Source of the DNA: Anaspis maculata
Taxonomy: Eukaryota; Arthropoda; Insecta; Coleoptera; Scraptiidae
Assembly: GCA_949128115.1 (NCBI GenBank)
Contig: OX421964.1
Location: 14,718,892 to 14,782,891, forward strand
Direction of reading: 5' to 3'
DNA length: 64,000 nucleotides
The notes under the pieces are model-generated. The model was not told where the DNA came from. It made no database searches and worked only from the letters and a program-made list of their open reading frames with translations. The position numbers and the translations under genes were made by a program. Below are positions 12,111 through 23,707 of this stretch, piece by piece. Every line of letters begins with the position of its first letter. Positions within the stretch are counted from its first letter, which is position 1.

Positions 12111-12322
12111 GTACTCGTAATCTCTTCACAACCATTTTTTTTTAATTTAAAATGAATTTCGGCCTTGCCGTAAGGCCATCTTCAGTTGATAAAAGACGTT
12201 GCCCACCACCGGCAAAAATATGTGAAAATTCCACAATCTTTCATCAACTGAAGATGGCCTTACGGCAAAGCCGAAATGCATTAAAAATTAAAAAAAAATA
12301 GTTGTGAAGAGATTACGAGTAC
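12111..12322. mobile_element. Small foldback DD
   Basis: Arms of about 75-80 bp with ends GTACTCGTAATCTCTTC. Both arms contain CTGAAGATGGCCTTACGG followed by AAAGCCGAAA, in opposite orientations, around a 60-bp spacer. It sits within or next to a family F copy. Confidence 0.8.
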
Positions 12323-12489
12323 CTTTTAATTTTGTAAAATGGCAACTTCACTAAAGCAAGCAGCAACCACTACGAATTTTTACGTTGGAGGGAACTGAAT
12401 TCCCTCCCTGGATTAAATAATAATTTCAAAATTTTCAAAAATCTCCCTTTCCCCCTAAATCGAATCGGCAGTTTGGGTTCAAAAGGGGA

Positions 12490-12838
12490 GGATGTACTGA
12501 GGACGCGATTCTGAAGTCGTACAATGAGGTACTGGAAGCTCTGGACAACAGGTGCAAGTCTTTGGCTCATTATTTTGACCTCTTTCGCGCTTTTGACGTG
12601 ATTGATCATGGTATTCTGTGTCACAAATTGGAGCTTCATGGGTTCAGGGGACAATCCTTGCAGTGGATTAAAAGTTTTCTGAATGGACGAGTGCAAGTGG
12701 TAAGAATGAGTGATGGGTGTACACGCTGTCTCTCGGGAGAATTGAGAGTGGAGACTGGAGTGCCTCAGGGTAGTATACTTGGCCCCCTGTTGTTTATTAT
12801 CGTCATTAATGATCTGCCGCATTTTTGTCCAACCATTC
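12490..12838 (+). pseudogene. LINE reverse transcriptase fragment
   Basis: The translation contains FDVIDHGILCHKLELHGFRG, then WIKSFLNGRVQVV and GVPQGSILGPLLFIIVINDL. These are RT fingers/palm motifs (the GVPQGS box is clear) of CR1/Jockey-like non-LTR elements. The first catalytic aspartates lie in the FDL/FD and ID context. The YADD box is absent because the fragment ends abruptly at 12838 against a Tc1-type transposase piece. Only about 115 codons survive. Confidence 0.75.
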
Positions 12839-12840
12839 AG

Positions 12841-13376
12841 GAAAAAGACAATTGGCAAGATGAGTGGAGAACTGTATTGTTTACAGATGTCAGCCGATTT
12901 GGAGTTTTTAGTGACAGACGGTCTGTACGAGTGTGGAGACCTCCTGGTGGACGCCTAGACCCGTAGCTTGTTCAATAAGTTCGCTCATTTCAAGGAGGTA
13001 CCATAATGGTATGGAGTGGCATTTTGTTGGGAGGTCGCACAGAGCTCTATGATTGCGACAACAACATGAACGCTGCAGTCTGCATCAGGGACATCACTGA
13101 CGGAATTGTGGTGGATTGCCGTGCCAATATTGGGAATGGCTTCCAATCTTTGCTCGTCCGCATCGAGCGCGCGGTGTGAGGGAAAGGCTTCATGAGGTGG
13201 ACGTTGTCAACTTAGCATCACCAGCACATTCACCGGATCTCAACCCGATCGAACACGCTTGGGATATGCTTGGTCGGGCATCAACTGACCACCGTCCAGC
13301 CCCTGCAACCCCGAGGGATGTCAGAAATGTTCTGCCAGTACTGTGGAATAATCTCGATCAACAAATGTCTTAACAA
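12841..13376 (+). pseudogene. Tc1-like transposase, C-terminal half, frameshifted
   Basis: It begins W-x2-VLFTDVSRFGVFSDRR then VRVWRPPGGRLDP (the first catalytic-aspartate region of DDE_3). It continues through VWSGILLGGRTELY, a degraded DNARPHRAR region (ARPHRARGVRERL) and SPDLNPIEHAWDMLGR, which holds the final acidic residue of the DDE/D triad. An in-frame stop at 12964-12966 and at least two frameshifts make it non-functional. It is fused in frame to the preceding RT fragment, so one ORF (12562-12966) is a chance chimera. Confidence 0.8.
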
Positions 13377-13379
13377 TCT

Positions 13380-14330
13380 TATGTCCGGAAACTAGGGCGC
13401 GTGATCGTACGAATAAATATCTGTACTTAGAGGACAGTAACTTATGGCTTGGAAACATCATCCCAATCATGACTACCTACTCTGGATATTTCAGAGGGAC
13501 CACTAACTTAGCTAATTGCAGCAATGAGACTACTGTCGCACCCCTGATTACCTCAGAACTGACTAGGATGAGCACCGCTCAATCCCGCTTTCACGCTAAC
13601 CCACGCCTTCCCAGAGGCAGGTGTTTTTGAGCTTGAAAGCCTACACAGGACTACTGAGACTAAAATAGCTCCTGTGTCCGCCGCCATTGCTCAAACCGTG
13701 AAGCTAAATGTCCATACCAATTTACCTGGACTAGTACGATTTTCCCTACTCGGACATCAAGATTCACGCGAGAGGGACCATATTGGTTCCACCGCCCTGG
13801 CCACCAGACCTCAGCCAAAGAGGCTACCTGGAAATCACTCGGCGCAATCGTTTCCAGCGATTACCCACTACCACGGCCAAAAAACGTCAAGGAGTAAATC
13901 TTTGAAACAAAGCTCGAGCCTCCTAAACCCGGGCTACGTGAATATCACTACCCTATTTGCTTAGACAACTATTGACCGCCTGAGCCCAAGTGCACTTGGA
14001 TAGGTTCTTCATAACAAATTGAAGCACAAAAAAAAAACAGATCCCTATCTGTTTTTCCATGCAACAACTCTACCTAGTTACCTACTGGAAGTTTCTGCTT
14101 TTGTAAACGATTTCCTAATGTACATTTACACTGCAACGTCAAACAGGGCGAAATGCGTTTTTTTTGCAAAAAAAAAATGGCAAAAAGGCGTTCTTTTCCA
14201 AGTACGGTCCTGAACTTTTTTTGAAACAATTTTTTTGACAACACTTGAACCCTTCGTTCTGCATTAACAGCAGATTGGTAAATGCAAGAGAATGATTTTG
14301 GATTAATTTCTTCGAGCATTATAGTACAAG
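13380..14330. other. Unassigned, GC-richer stretch
   Basis: Positions 13380-13990 have more balanced base composition than the surroundings and a frame of 96 codons with no recognisable domain. Positions 14000-14330 are rich in A and T runs. I see no repeat partner in the window. Confidence 0.35.
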
Positions 14331-14745
14331 AAAGATAGATTTCAACCTCGGAAAAAATATGGACGTCCTGAAAATTGATATTTTGTTCAGAATTGAGTGC
14401 TCTACAACATTTCCAAAATCGCCAAAAATCGCACCCGGGGGTTTTGAGTTGTTGGAGGGGGGGTAAAAAATTGCAACTTAAAATGGAGGGGATGAAACCC
14501 GTCAATCCATTGGAAGCAAATACGTCATAATTTGATGCTTCATATCCCGTTGATACCATTTTTGCACAAAAAGTGTCGATCACTGTTGAAGGGGGGTTGT
14601 GGGGGGGCGAAGCTCTGCTAAGTGGTCCATTTTGTTTTTCTGGCCATGTAGAACCGATCACGACAAGTTTGGTATCTTTTCCGACTAAATTCGGATGAAA
14701 CAGAACACATTCTTCCGAACTTTTTCAGTATGAATTGGTAGCAAT
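14330..14745 (+). repeat. FB-T family arm fragment
   Basis: It matches the arms of the FB-T element at 24.2-27.4 kb: GTAAAAAATTGCAACT, AACCCGTCAATCCA, CACAAAAAGTGTCGATCA, and GGTATCTTTTCCGACTAAAT. Only one arm's worth is present and the match fades on both sides. Confidence 0.7.
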
Positions 14746-15480
14746 TTTGGTAACAGATTTTCTTCAATCGGGTTTGAGACGACGACGTGACCTTGCCGTT
14801 TTTCCTTTTTCACAAAAATCGAAGCAAACTTTTTGTTCAACTGTTCGCCAAAAGGACACCACTTGATTGATGATGATGAAATTTAGTGGCCGGCTTCACA
14901 AAATAATGTGGATTATAATATCGCAAACATGTCATCGATCCTAAGTTCCATTTGGTCATGATTGTCACGTAAGTGGAGAGAAATCAAGAAAAACGAGCTT
15001 GATAACGTTTCTTCGGCGAAGAGGTCATTGGCGCAATTCAGGACCTGGTTTTTCATTATAAAGCGATCGTGTGTGTCCAACAAAGTCGTCACCTGTTATT
15101 TTTTCAACAATTCCACGAAGGGCAATTTGAAGATGGTGCTCACGATGGAAAAAAAGTTGAAGATCTTCGCTTTGAATCTAGCAGGCTTTATCGATGTCCC
15201 CACTTTCTATTGAAAACATGATTGTTTGTCGGAATATCAAGTTACAGCTCGATATCTCCCAAAACAACTGATTTATTGGAGAATGAAAAAAAAATGAAGA
15301 AGTTTCATTTTTTCCGGCGTATTTCGGAAGCGCCTCAAGATATTTCAAAACTGTTTGCAGCTTCTTCATGAGCATGAAATCCGTCATCAATATCTTGATT
15401 TACGTACGTCCATCAGTTATGGCTCAAGATTTACGATTTTTCAACAAATTTTTTCTACTTCACCCTGTATAAAGTGTCTG
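14746..15480. other. Unassigned, ends in CACCCTGTATAAA
   Basis: AT-rich sequence without a recognised gene. It ends near 15463 with CACCCTGTATAAA, the terminal signature shared with several foldbacks here (43088, 46581, 50633, 50693), so part of it may be an undetected element. Confidence 0.3.
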
Positions 15481-15630
15481 CACGATTTGCGCCGATGTTC
15501 CCACATCCAGATTGATCCAGGGTGGTCTCAGCAATAGGCATGAGAAGTGACAATGCTTGGTATAAAAGTGCAAGGTACCCCTAATTTTTTTCTCTTAACG
15601 TCCGGACTAAAGCCCTGGAAAAGGCACAAA

Positions 15631-15772
15631 ATAGTATATTATATACCAAGGTTGAGAAAGTATTATTATAGCTGAAGCGCCTGTTTAGATCCCGAAGCGC
15701 AGCTGAGGGATATAAAGGCGCTGAAGCTATAATAATTTTCTCGACCGTGGTTTATATAGTATTTTTTTTACT
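15631..15772. mobile_element. Small foldback FF
   Basis: Inverted arms of about 50 bp (TATACCAAGGTTGAGAAAG / rc TATAAACCACGGTCGAGAAA) that meet around GCTGAAGCGCC. A MITE-sized element with no coding content. Confidence 0.75.
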
Positions 15773-15911
15773 ACTAGAAAATCGCCATCCTAATTCAGGA
15801 ACAGGTTAATAATGATGCACTTCACGGCTAGTAGTGAAAAAAAGATTTATATCACTCCTTCCCGTGCTAAGGTCGCGCACACTCGATCACAAAAACAAGG
15901 TCAATATAAAA

Positions 15912-16205
15912 ACATACAGGGTGTTCCAATATTCCATGGACATAGAGCAACCACAGATTCCTGAGGTCAAAATAAGTCGATCGGACCGAACTCACCTCTA
16001 TACCAAAATGCTTCGTTTGTCCGTGAGAGGGCTTCAAAGTTCAATGAAAATTTTTGCTTTTTCGAATCAGCTCAAAATCGGCGGATCCGAATTAGATGAA
16101 ATTTGGTATGTTAATTTCTCGTCAAGTTCGGTCCGATCGACTTATTTTGACTTCAGGAATCTGTGGTTGCTCTATGTCCATGGAATATTGGGACACCTGT
16201 ATATG
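15912..16205. mobile_element. Foldback G with ACAGGGTG ends
   Basis: Arms of about 85-90 bp: TACAGGGTGTTCCAATATTC at the left and its inverted partner ending GGACACCTGTA at the right, with GTCGATCGGACCGAACT deep in the arms. Flanking TA at both ends suggests a Tc1/mariner-type TA target. The spacer is about 110 bp. Confidence 0.75.
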
Positions 16206-16500
16206 AAACATACATGAGACCATTGATGACCTACGGATACCCAGCTGGGCCAGCATAAGCCAGACGCTAAACACAAAAGAAAGTACAAAAGTTCCAAAAC
16301 AAATCCTTCCGACTGGCAACCCTAACGAGAAGAAGAGCTGGCAACCACCACTTACACAACATTGCAGCGACACCGACCATCTATCGAAAATCACACAAAA
16401 AATGATGATGAAAGTGGAACCACGAAAATTCAACAACGAGAACTATACTCGTGGAGACAAACCAGAAGCTAAAATACCGTACGACACTGCCAGGAATTAA
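16206..16500 (+). pseudogene. Jockey-like LINE ORF2 C-terminal fragment
   Basis: The frame reads TYMRPLMTYGYPAG, a stop, then VQKFQNKSFRLATLTRRRAG and LHNIAATPTIYRK. This is the region after the RT palm in Jockey-clade ORF2 (RPxxTYG, then LQxxQNKxLR). Stops at about 16255 and 16498 and a frame change show decay. Confidence 0.6.
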
Positions 16501-16572
16501 GCAGATGATGCAATAAAAACAACGAGAGAAAAACTATCAATTCCCCAAAAAGGACGACAAAAGAAAGGGGGC

Positions 16573-17226
16573 TACCGTCTGAAATCTTTGGTGAAATCCA
16601 ACAACAAGAGGCCACAGTATACCTCCAACGTCACGTCAACTTACTAGAAAAATTCTTCAAAGAATGGAAAATCAAAATTGATACAGACAAAACCAAATTA
16701 ACATACTTTACGAAAAAAACAAAAGATCCCCCAACTCTACCACTCAACATGTACAACCATCAAATCTCCATAGAAGATATAACCAAATACCTCGGTGTAC
16801 CAACACCACCACATCACTGAAACCGTAAAAAAAAATGCACTGCACACACTCTACCCACTCTCCAATAGGTTCAACCCTCTTGAACAAAAAATCAAAACCC
16901 AAATCTACAAAAGTTACCTCCGACCCACAATGCTCTATGCATCGCCGGCATGGAGCAACACTAGCAAAACCAACCTTAACAAACTACAAATCATCCAAAA
17001 CCGTGCGCTTAGAATCATTCTCAACAAAAGCCAACGAACAAGACTTACACTCCTGCATGACCTTGCAAACATCGAAACAATTCAAGACCGAGTGCTTCAA
17101 GACACCGAAAAATTTTATATCACCTCAACCAAACAAGTCGCCTTCACAAGCCACCTGGGCACAACCAACATTCATAACATATTCAAATTAAAACACAAAG
17201 TTGTACACCAAATCCTGCTACAGTGA
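16573..17226 (+). pseudogene. Jockey-like LINE ORF2, RT C-terminal half
   Basis: Recognisable order: LEKFFKEWKIKIDTDKT (RT motif with W-x-I-x2-D-x2-KT), YLGV at about 16790, then a frameshift/deletion. It continues as YKSYLRPTMLYASPAWSNTS, LNKLQIIQNRALRII and LLHDLANIETIQDRV to a stop at 17226. The strand is A- and C-rich like the LINE copies at 18.9-36.5 kb, and is probably the same or a sister family. The 5' part, including the YADD box, is lost. Confidence 0.75.
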
Positions 17227-17512
17227 ACAAAGATTAAACAAAATTCCGCCACAAAACAAACCAAAATTACTCATTGCTCTACACTGTCAGGTTTTTGCCG
17301 CCATTTTCCTGATACACTTGTCCATCCAATTCAATACTCGACTGTAAAAAATTGTTAAAATGTTTAGTAAATTGTACGCAATAGGTATACACAAAAATTT
17401 ATAATAATACATTAAGCGCCGAGGAGCTACCTCCTCTCCTGTCATGTACATACAATTATAGAAATAAAGAGCTTTTTGAACTGAAATTGAATTGAACTGA
17501 ACTGAACTGAAC
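17227..17512 (+). other. LINE 3' untranslated region with GAACT tail
   Basis: Sequence after the ORF2 stop contains AATAAAGAGC near 17463, then TTGAACTGAAATTGAATTGA and further GAACT repeats to about 17512. A short tandem tail at the 3' end is typical of several Jockey-type LINEs. No matching target duplication was found. Confidence 0.6.
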
Positions 17513-17842
17513 AATATAACACCAACAATAACAAACCGGCGGCGGCAGGCAGCGCTGAAGCAAGGGTCGTGTGCAAACCTTGTGTGTAAGATTTTCATTA
17601 CTATGAACAATTTCGCATCGGATTACTGGGAATAGAGCTGTGAGCGCCTGAAATACGGCATATATGTTCTGGGGCAGCTCGGCTGGAGCATCCAGAATCT
17701 TTCTTCTTCAAAAGAAATGTATACGACACATTTTGAACCTGAGGTACGAGGACAGCTGCCGGAAGCATTTTGTCAGTAATGGAATTTCAACGTTAACATG
17801 ATTGTGTTTACTTGTACGAGGCCATAGTTTTTGTCAGGTTGA

Positions 17843-18480
17843 ATGGGGACATGTTCGAGGGCTGCGACAGATGCCACAGTCACGACACCCGTTTCAAGAG
17901 TGATTTGCTGGGTCAAAAAAGTAAGTTTTTTATCTACAAAAACAAACTTTCGAAACCATGGGAAGCGAGTGGTTCTTTTCTGGGTTCCCTCCCACGTCGG
18001 AATCCAGGGGAACGAGATAGCCGATCGCGAGGCCGTGAACGCAGCTACATCCCCAGGTTCCACCCAAGAAAGACAAATGGTACTCGATGACATCAAAAAA
18101 TACATGAAAACCCTAGTATTGGACGAATGGAAACATCAATGGACGTTGCAGAACAGCAAACTTCGTGAAATCAAGAACACCACAGAAGCCTGGATCCCTA
18201 CAGCACTACAAAAAAGAGCCCAAGTAGCAGTCACTCGTCTGAGAATAGGCCACACAAACATAACGCACAGTTTCATCATTGCGAAAACGGATCCTCCCAT
18301 GTGCGAAGTGTGCGGAGTCCAGGTGGATGTAAAGCACCTTCTGTTGGACTGCAAAAAATATGAAATCTTCAGAACCTTCCCAGAGAATGACATTCAGAGC
18401 GTTTTGGCAAATGGTGAAGAAAGAGAAGACACACTGGTCACCTATTTGAAAAACACCCAATTACTAGAACTTGTATAGTA
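17843..18480 (+). pseudogene. I-clade-like LINE, RNase H and C-terminal finger
   Basis: The frame encodes an RNase H C-terminal portion (FWVPSHVGIQGNEIADREAV). It is followed by RLRIGHTNITHSFIIAKTDP, PMCEVCGVQVDVKHLLLDC (a CCHC-type finger) and a stop at 18480. An RNase H domain after RT is characteristic of the I group of LINEs. The copy is 5'-truncated (no RT), and the ATG at 17843 is not a real start. It ends in a long poly(A) tail. Confidence 0.8.
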
Positions 18481-18550
18481 TAATGTCTACAGTGTGATTT
18501 GTATTGTTACTGGTTGCAAATAGTCCAAGTGGCTGAGCAACATAATTTCT

Positions 18551-18554
<4 letters not shown>

Positions 18555-18596
<42 letters not shown>
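18555..18596 (+). other. Poly(A) tail of the RNase H LINE
   Basis: Forty-two consecutive A residues directly downstream of the LINE 3' UTR. They mark the 3' end of a retrotransposed copy and its plus orientation. Positions 18600-18900 show nothing assignable. Confidence 0.9.
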
Positions 18597-18597
<1 letters not shown>

Positions 18598-18902
18598 ACA
18601 ACGCATCTTATTGTCAGGATTGATAACCACATACCTTATGAAGTAAGAAGCTAAGAGCTGAGTTTACTAAAAAGAAAATTAAAACGAATGCTACTCAAAA
18701 AGGCATATTATAGCTTGAATGAGTTCTTTGATGACTCTTGACATCAAGGCTGTGCCTCTCTGGTCGTCAGAGTGAATTTGGTCTTGTTTTGTTCTCATGA
18801 ATGAATACTGTGTAGTGTGTTGTGTTTTAGACTTCTAACTACATATTACAACAATATTTCAACGTGTTTTACATTTATATTACTTACATATCTACCATTT
18901 TG

Positions 18903-19806
18903 TTATTCGTCATTGAGTAGTCGTCTTGTTCACATCACGCTCTCAGAATATCCTACCGCAAAAACCGCTCACCAGAAACCAAGACGCCCGCCGCCAAAAT
19001 TTCATCTATCAAGAATCTCACCGCCCGCCCGCCGCCGAGCCCGCATTCTCCTCGCCCACAACAGGCCCACCCAGCTAACCAAGATGGAGGGCAACGAAGT
19101 ACCCCACCCAGACTACTTTACACCAGAACAGCTCCAACAGCTGGAAGTCCTCTCCAGACACCAGAACGCCGAGACGTGTACGCACAGTGCTCCGTCAATC
19201 GAAAGTGAAAGTCACCGCAAAGAATATAGACGTTGTTAAACTTTCCCCTACCGGGGACATCAATGAAATTTGCAACACCAACATCGACACAGTAGTGTCG
19301 TTTCAACTACAAAGACACCTGAAACGGCTGCAAGCCAAACAGGTCCGCAAGCTGCCGCTCAGGCCGGGCGGCACACAACACCCACACGAAGCTGTCTCAG
19401 AGGAAAGCACCCAAAACTCATCGCCGAAAAGCCTCAACAGCTCACAGCAGATACTTGAAACATGATACCAAATGATGCCTGGGACAAGCAATCGTTTCGG
19501 GATTCTCGCCCAGACGGAGGAGATGGACGAAGATCTCCCACAACAGCAACACACGGGAGCGAGCACGGGAGCAACTGCAAGGCCGAGCGCAGTAATCAAA
19601 TCTAAGAAACCCCCACCGCTAGTCATCACAACCAAAATCACTAACTATGAAAAATTCCATGCGAGCATACACCATTGACCATTGTGCTGGTAATAAATTC
19701 AGGATCCAATACGGAAAAACTACCAAAGTATTCGTGGATGAAATGGACACATACAAATCCATCCGCGACACCCTTGAAGAGGATAACGTGGAATATTACA
19801 CGTACA
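18903..19806 (+). pseudogene. Jockey-like LINE copy A, 5' UTR and ORF1 N-terminal part
   Basis: It is homologous to 27700-28440 (LINE copy B). The shared 5' region starts ATTCGTCATTGAG, and the shared ORF1 start at 19084 gives MEGNEVPHPDYFTPEQLQQL against MEGNEIPHPQDFTPAQLQQL in copy B. Several frameshifts follow. The block ends in a frame reading NVEYYTYT at about 19806, aligned with NVQYHTF in copy B. There the hAT-like element O begins. ORF1 encodes a nucleic-acid-binding Gag-like protein. The remainder of its ORF1 reappears at 27428. Confidence 0.75.
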
Positions 19807-20763
19807 CAGAGCTGGGCAAAATACTTTTGGAAAGTATTTAAAAACTAAATACTTTTTATTTCCTGGTCAAGATAATATTTAAATAATAAATAATATTTTC
19901 AAAGTTGCAGTGTAAATATTTAAATATTTTCGTTATTTAAATACTTTTTTTATTTAAATAATGAGAAAGTATTTAAATAATTCAAAAATATTCATCTCTC
20001 AAGTATTTAAATACTTTCAAAGTATTTGACTACTGCAAATGTATTTAAATACATTTCAATATTCGAAGTTGAATACTTTGGTTTATTTAAATACATTTGA
20101 AATTATTCAAGGACTTTTTTGCTTAACCCAAAAATATGCGAAAGGAAAATCGCCCATTATTTCGTAACCATTGAACAGAAAAAATCGTGGAAGGTGGATG
20201 AATAGTGGCTTCCACAGCCATGAACTCGACAGTTTTCTTTCTAGTTTAGTTTTTATTGGCACAGTTCCGGCTATGAGGCCGAATATTTCGTTATATGAAC
20301 GATACATCGTTGAGCAATTCTTATCATTTCTGATTTCAAGTCGTGGTCGGTGCAGTCACCCTGAGGTAGATGGCTTCCCGCTTTTACTTTGATGTGTGAA
20401 TTTCAGGCACGTTTCAAGTCATCGGTATCAATCTTTGTGAATCGTGTTGTTGAATCATTCCCTCATTTCTGCTTCCTCACCAGTTATAGCCTATTGTGAT
20501 AGTGGTGAAAACTTGGGTGGCTGCATTTACCGCGTCAGAAAGAACCAAATTGGAGTTTGATATGTTCAGATAATCAAGCTCAAGATCTGTGAACAAGCAT
20601 GTGTTAGCGCGCCATCTGTTGAATAATAGCAGTAATCCACTGGTAAGATCAGTGTATGACGGAATTAATTACTAGCTTTAAAAGGTAATTTATTCAACAG
20701 ATTTGAATTCTCTTGGTAGCGTCATCTACCGGATGACAACGACAGATCAGAAAATTGCCTATA

Positions 20764-20973
20764 CTATTGGATCGAAATAATTGAGAGTGAGTCATTCATA
20801 TCCACAGTGAGTGTTTGTGAGTAAGTGGACACTTGGAGCGTGGATAACTGAGAGTGACTCATACTTCCCATCCTAGTTCCACGTTCTTCGCCAAAACGCT
20901 CCAAGTGTTCACTTACTCACTCACACCCACTGTGGATGTGAATGACTCACTCTCAATCAAATCGATCCAATAG
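20764..20973. mobile_element. Small foldback Z
   Basis: Arms of about 80 bp with ends CTATTGGATCGA / TCGATCCAATAG and internal GAGAGTGAGTCATTCA. It is nested in element O and immediately followed by another palindrome. Confidence 0.8.
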
Positions 20974-21108
20974 TGGGTAGTATTAATAAAAAAAAAAAAA
21001 GCATAAGCATTAGCTTGAATTTCATAGGCGTTGTCAGGGAAAGTTTGCTTAGCAACTCCTCAAAAATCTAAGCAAATGCTCATGCTTATTTTTTATTAAT
21101 AATACCCA
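20974..21108. mobile_element. Small foldback AA
   Basis: Ends TGGGTAGTATTAATAA / TTATTAATAATACCCA with inner GCATAAGCATTAGCTT pairing with AAGCAAATGCTCATGC. It directly abuts foldback Z with no gap. Confidence 0.75.
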
Positions 21109-22051
21109 GTATAACAAAAGTATTTAAATACAATTTACAAAGAATTTTAATCACAAAAAAGTATTGAAATAACGCAAAAGTATTTAAATAGCGCAAAGTA
21201 TCTTTGAAAGTATTTGCAAATACTTTTTCAAATAATAAATACTAAATCTTTTTGGAAAGTATTTAAATAATAAATACATCTCCCTCTTCCCGAGAAAATA
21301 TTTAAATACTCAGTATTTAAATAAAAAAAAGTATTTATTATTTGAAAAGTATTTATAAGTGCAAATAATGTCCAGCTCTGGCGGGATGGTCTGTGCATTT
21401 TGTGATCAAAGCATGAAAGGACCCAGCACGTTTTCTATGAAAAAGTGGTTTCGGTGAATTTGGCTAAATTTTTTATATGCTGTAGATCTTGATTCAGGAA
21501 ATCTATACCTGAAAACTTGGACCCCTCCTATGAACAGTTTTTCCCCTACACCCCTAATAAGACCAAAATTAGGAATAGTCTCAATTTTTTTGAAATTCAT
21601 GAAACTGGTTCAAATCAAACTCGTGATCATGGGAAAAATAATTGAAAAAATCTAAGCTGCGAGTTGGGGTAGTTATCAAGGAGGTTGGGGGTCGAAATTG
21701 AGAAAATAAATTAGAATTCCGGATTTTTTTATTCTCATAAAATCTGAACAGAATAATGATTGAGAAATAGCTTTGAAAAATCTTAATCAATTAATTGGGA
21801 GTTATTCTAGAGGGGGCTGGGGGTCGAAATCAAGAAAACGCAGTGAAATTCCGTGATTTGCGGTTCCCATAATATATGATTTTACAAGCAATGGGGAAAT
21901 TGCTCGAAAAAATCTAAACCAATGAATTCGGGTGTTATTGAGGGGGTAGAGGGTCAAAATTAAGAGAACAGTGGAGTTCTGGAACTTCCAGTTTACTAGG
22001 AAGATCTGGGCGAATCACAAAATGATAATACAACCAATGTGAATAATGCTC

Positions 22052-22230
22052 AGTTTATGATGAGCGATACCCGGCGGAGCGGAGCTGAGCTGAGCGATTT
22101 TTTTTTGTCTGGACCAATCCTGTCCATTCATGATGTCACTTCCCCGCATCGTAATTGGCCTAGGCAAAAAAATCGCTCCGCTCCGCTCAGCTCAGCTCAA
22201 ATCGCGGCAAAAAATCGCTCATCATAAACT
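22052..22230. mobile_element. Small foldback V
   Basis: Ends AGTTTATGATGAGCGAT / ATCGCTCATCATAAACT. The interior carries repeated GGAGCGGAGCTGAGCTGAGC and its complement. Nested in foldback copy 2. Confidence 0.85.
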
Positions 22231-22593
22231 AACCTTAAGGACTGAGTTTATCGTTTCTCGATCATCCTCACCCCTTACCTCCTTAGTTGTACCAGGGAAC
22301 CATTATGATACCTACCCACAACCACAATGAGGGCTGAGGGTGGGGGGTGGAATCGAGACTTGCAACAGCATTATTAATTACAGTTCTCGAGAAGCTCTCC
22401 ACGGTTCTGTGTGCTGTCCATCATATAGCTTGTGCCAAAAAAAAAAAAAATGACTGGACTATCTTTTCTTAAATAAACATAAATCCTGCTTTTGGTCATT
22501 GGTTGATTCAATGGGATTCCAAAAATAGATCGATATTGGAAGTTATAGGCTCAATTTTTCAAATCTGAATTTTCAGATTGGGTCTTTTAATAA

Positions 22594-23117
22594 GAGTGAT
22601 AGAACTTTGATAAGATTTTACTGTTATTTTTTGACATAAATATTCAGTATATCTCAACAAAATCATCTTATTTCAACAAGACGGGGCTACGTGCCACAAC
22701 AGCAGGAGAAACCTTGGGACTTGTTGGCCGAAAACTTCCAAGGAAGAACAATTTCGTGGAACGGTGATTTCAATTGGCCAGCGAGATCTTGCGATATTAA
22801 GTCCCTGGACTTTTTTCTGTGGGGGTATGTGAAGTCTCTGGTATACAAGAACAAACCTTGAACCATTGAAGCCCTGAGGGACAATATTGTGCGTGTTATT
22901 ACTAAAATGCAGCCCGATATCTGCCAGAAAGTTATTATAAATTGGACTTCCCGTCTGCACGCCGTTAGACAGAGTCTAGGAGGCCATTTACTAGATGTTA
23001 TTTTCCACAGATAATGTTAAAAACTGTTCCTTCACAAAAGAGTCAATTAGGTATCGTCGAGGGTATCGTTAACCCAGGCATAATTTGTTTTCATTCCAAT
23101 TTGAAGTTCTATCACTC
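22594..23117 (+). pseudogene. Mariner-family relic with transposase C-terminus
   Basis: Inverted ends GAGTGATAGAACTT / AAGTTCTATCACTC enclose a decayed reading frame at about 22670-23014. It reads QQDGATCH, ISWNGDFNWPARSCDIKSLD, FFLWGYVKSLVY, then RLHAVRQSLGGHLLDVIF. These match the C-terminal catalytic part of mariner-type DDE/D transposases (QQDGA-x2-H, SPDLTPxDFFLWG-like block). There is an in-frame stop near 22860 and a frameshift near 22690; the N-terminal half is deleted. Confidence 0.75.
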
Positions 23118-23707
23118 CACCTCAATCTCAACCATCTCAATTTATTGATTCAGATTTTTTTAAATTATGTCTCCATCACCCTTTTCCTGGAATGCTAATT
23201 CCTTTACTCGATTTCGACCCCCGCCCCCTCGATAATTACTCCAATTCACAGCCTATATTTTTTATTCTTCAACTTAATTCGAGCCAGTTTCATGAATTTC
23301 AAAATGCTTAAGACAAATTCTTATTTGGACTAGGACATGGCTGTAGGCAGATATTATGGTGGGTGGAAAAGGGGATGGTCGAGAAATGAAGAACTCAATC
23401 CTTATGCAGATTGGTTTTATTATCATTTTGTCATTCACCCAGTTTAATTTCTAGATCAACTGTAAGGTCCAGAATTTCATTGTTATCTTGATTTCGACCC
23501 TCTACTTCCTCAATAACACCACAACTCATTGGTTTCGTTTTTTTTGAATTATTTTCCCAATAATGGGAAGCGCAAGTTTCGAAATGTCACTCCGTTCCCT
23601 TGGTTTTGACCCCCAGCCCCCTTTAGAATAACCCCCAATAATGGATTTAGATTTTCCAAAATTATTTCTCGATTATTATCCTGGTCAGATTTTATAAGAA
23701 TAAAAAA

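Larger units (their letters stand above)
19807..21380. mobile_element. hAT-like element O with ATTTAAAT arrays
   Basis: Ends are CAGAGCTGGGCAAAAT and, inverted, CAGAGCTGGACATTAT, resembling hAT-type termini that begin CAG. Just inside both ends (19835-20105 and 21115-21365) are dense irregular arrays of the self-complementary motif AGTATTTAAATACT. The middle holds two further foldbacks and about 650 bp of unassigned sequence. No 8-bp duplication is visible, and the right side abuts a truncated FB-T end, so rearrangement is likely. Confidence 0.6.

Noticed and set aside
16501..16530. ADDA (GCAGATGATGCA) as the RT catalytic YADD box
   Set aside because: It is not in frame with flanking RT motifs and lacks the hydrophobic beta-strand context.
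17843..17930. ATG at 17843 as the start of a gene
   Set aside because: It lies upstream of an RNase H fragment of a 5'-truncated LINE; the Met is fortuitous.
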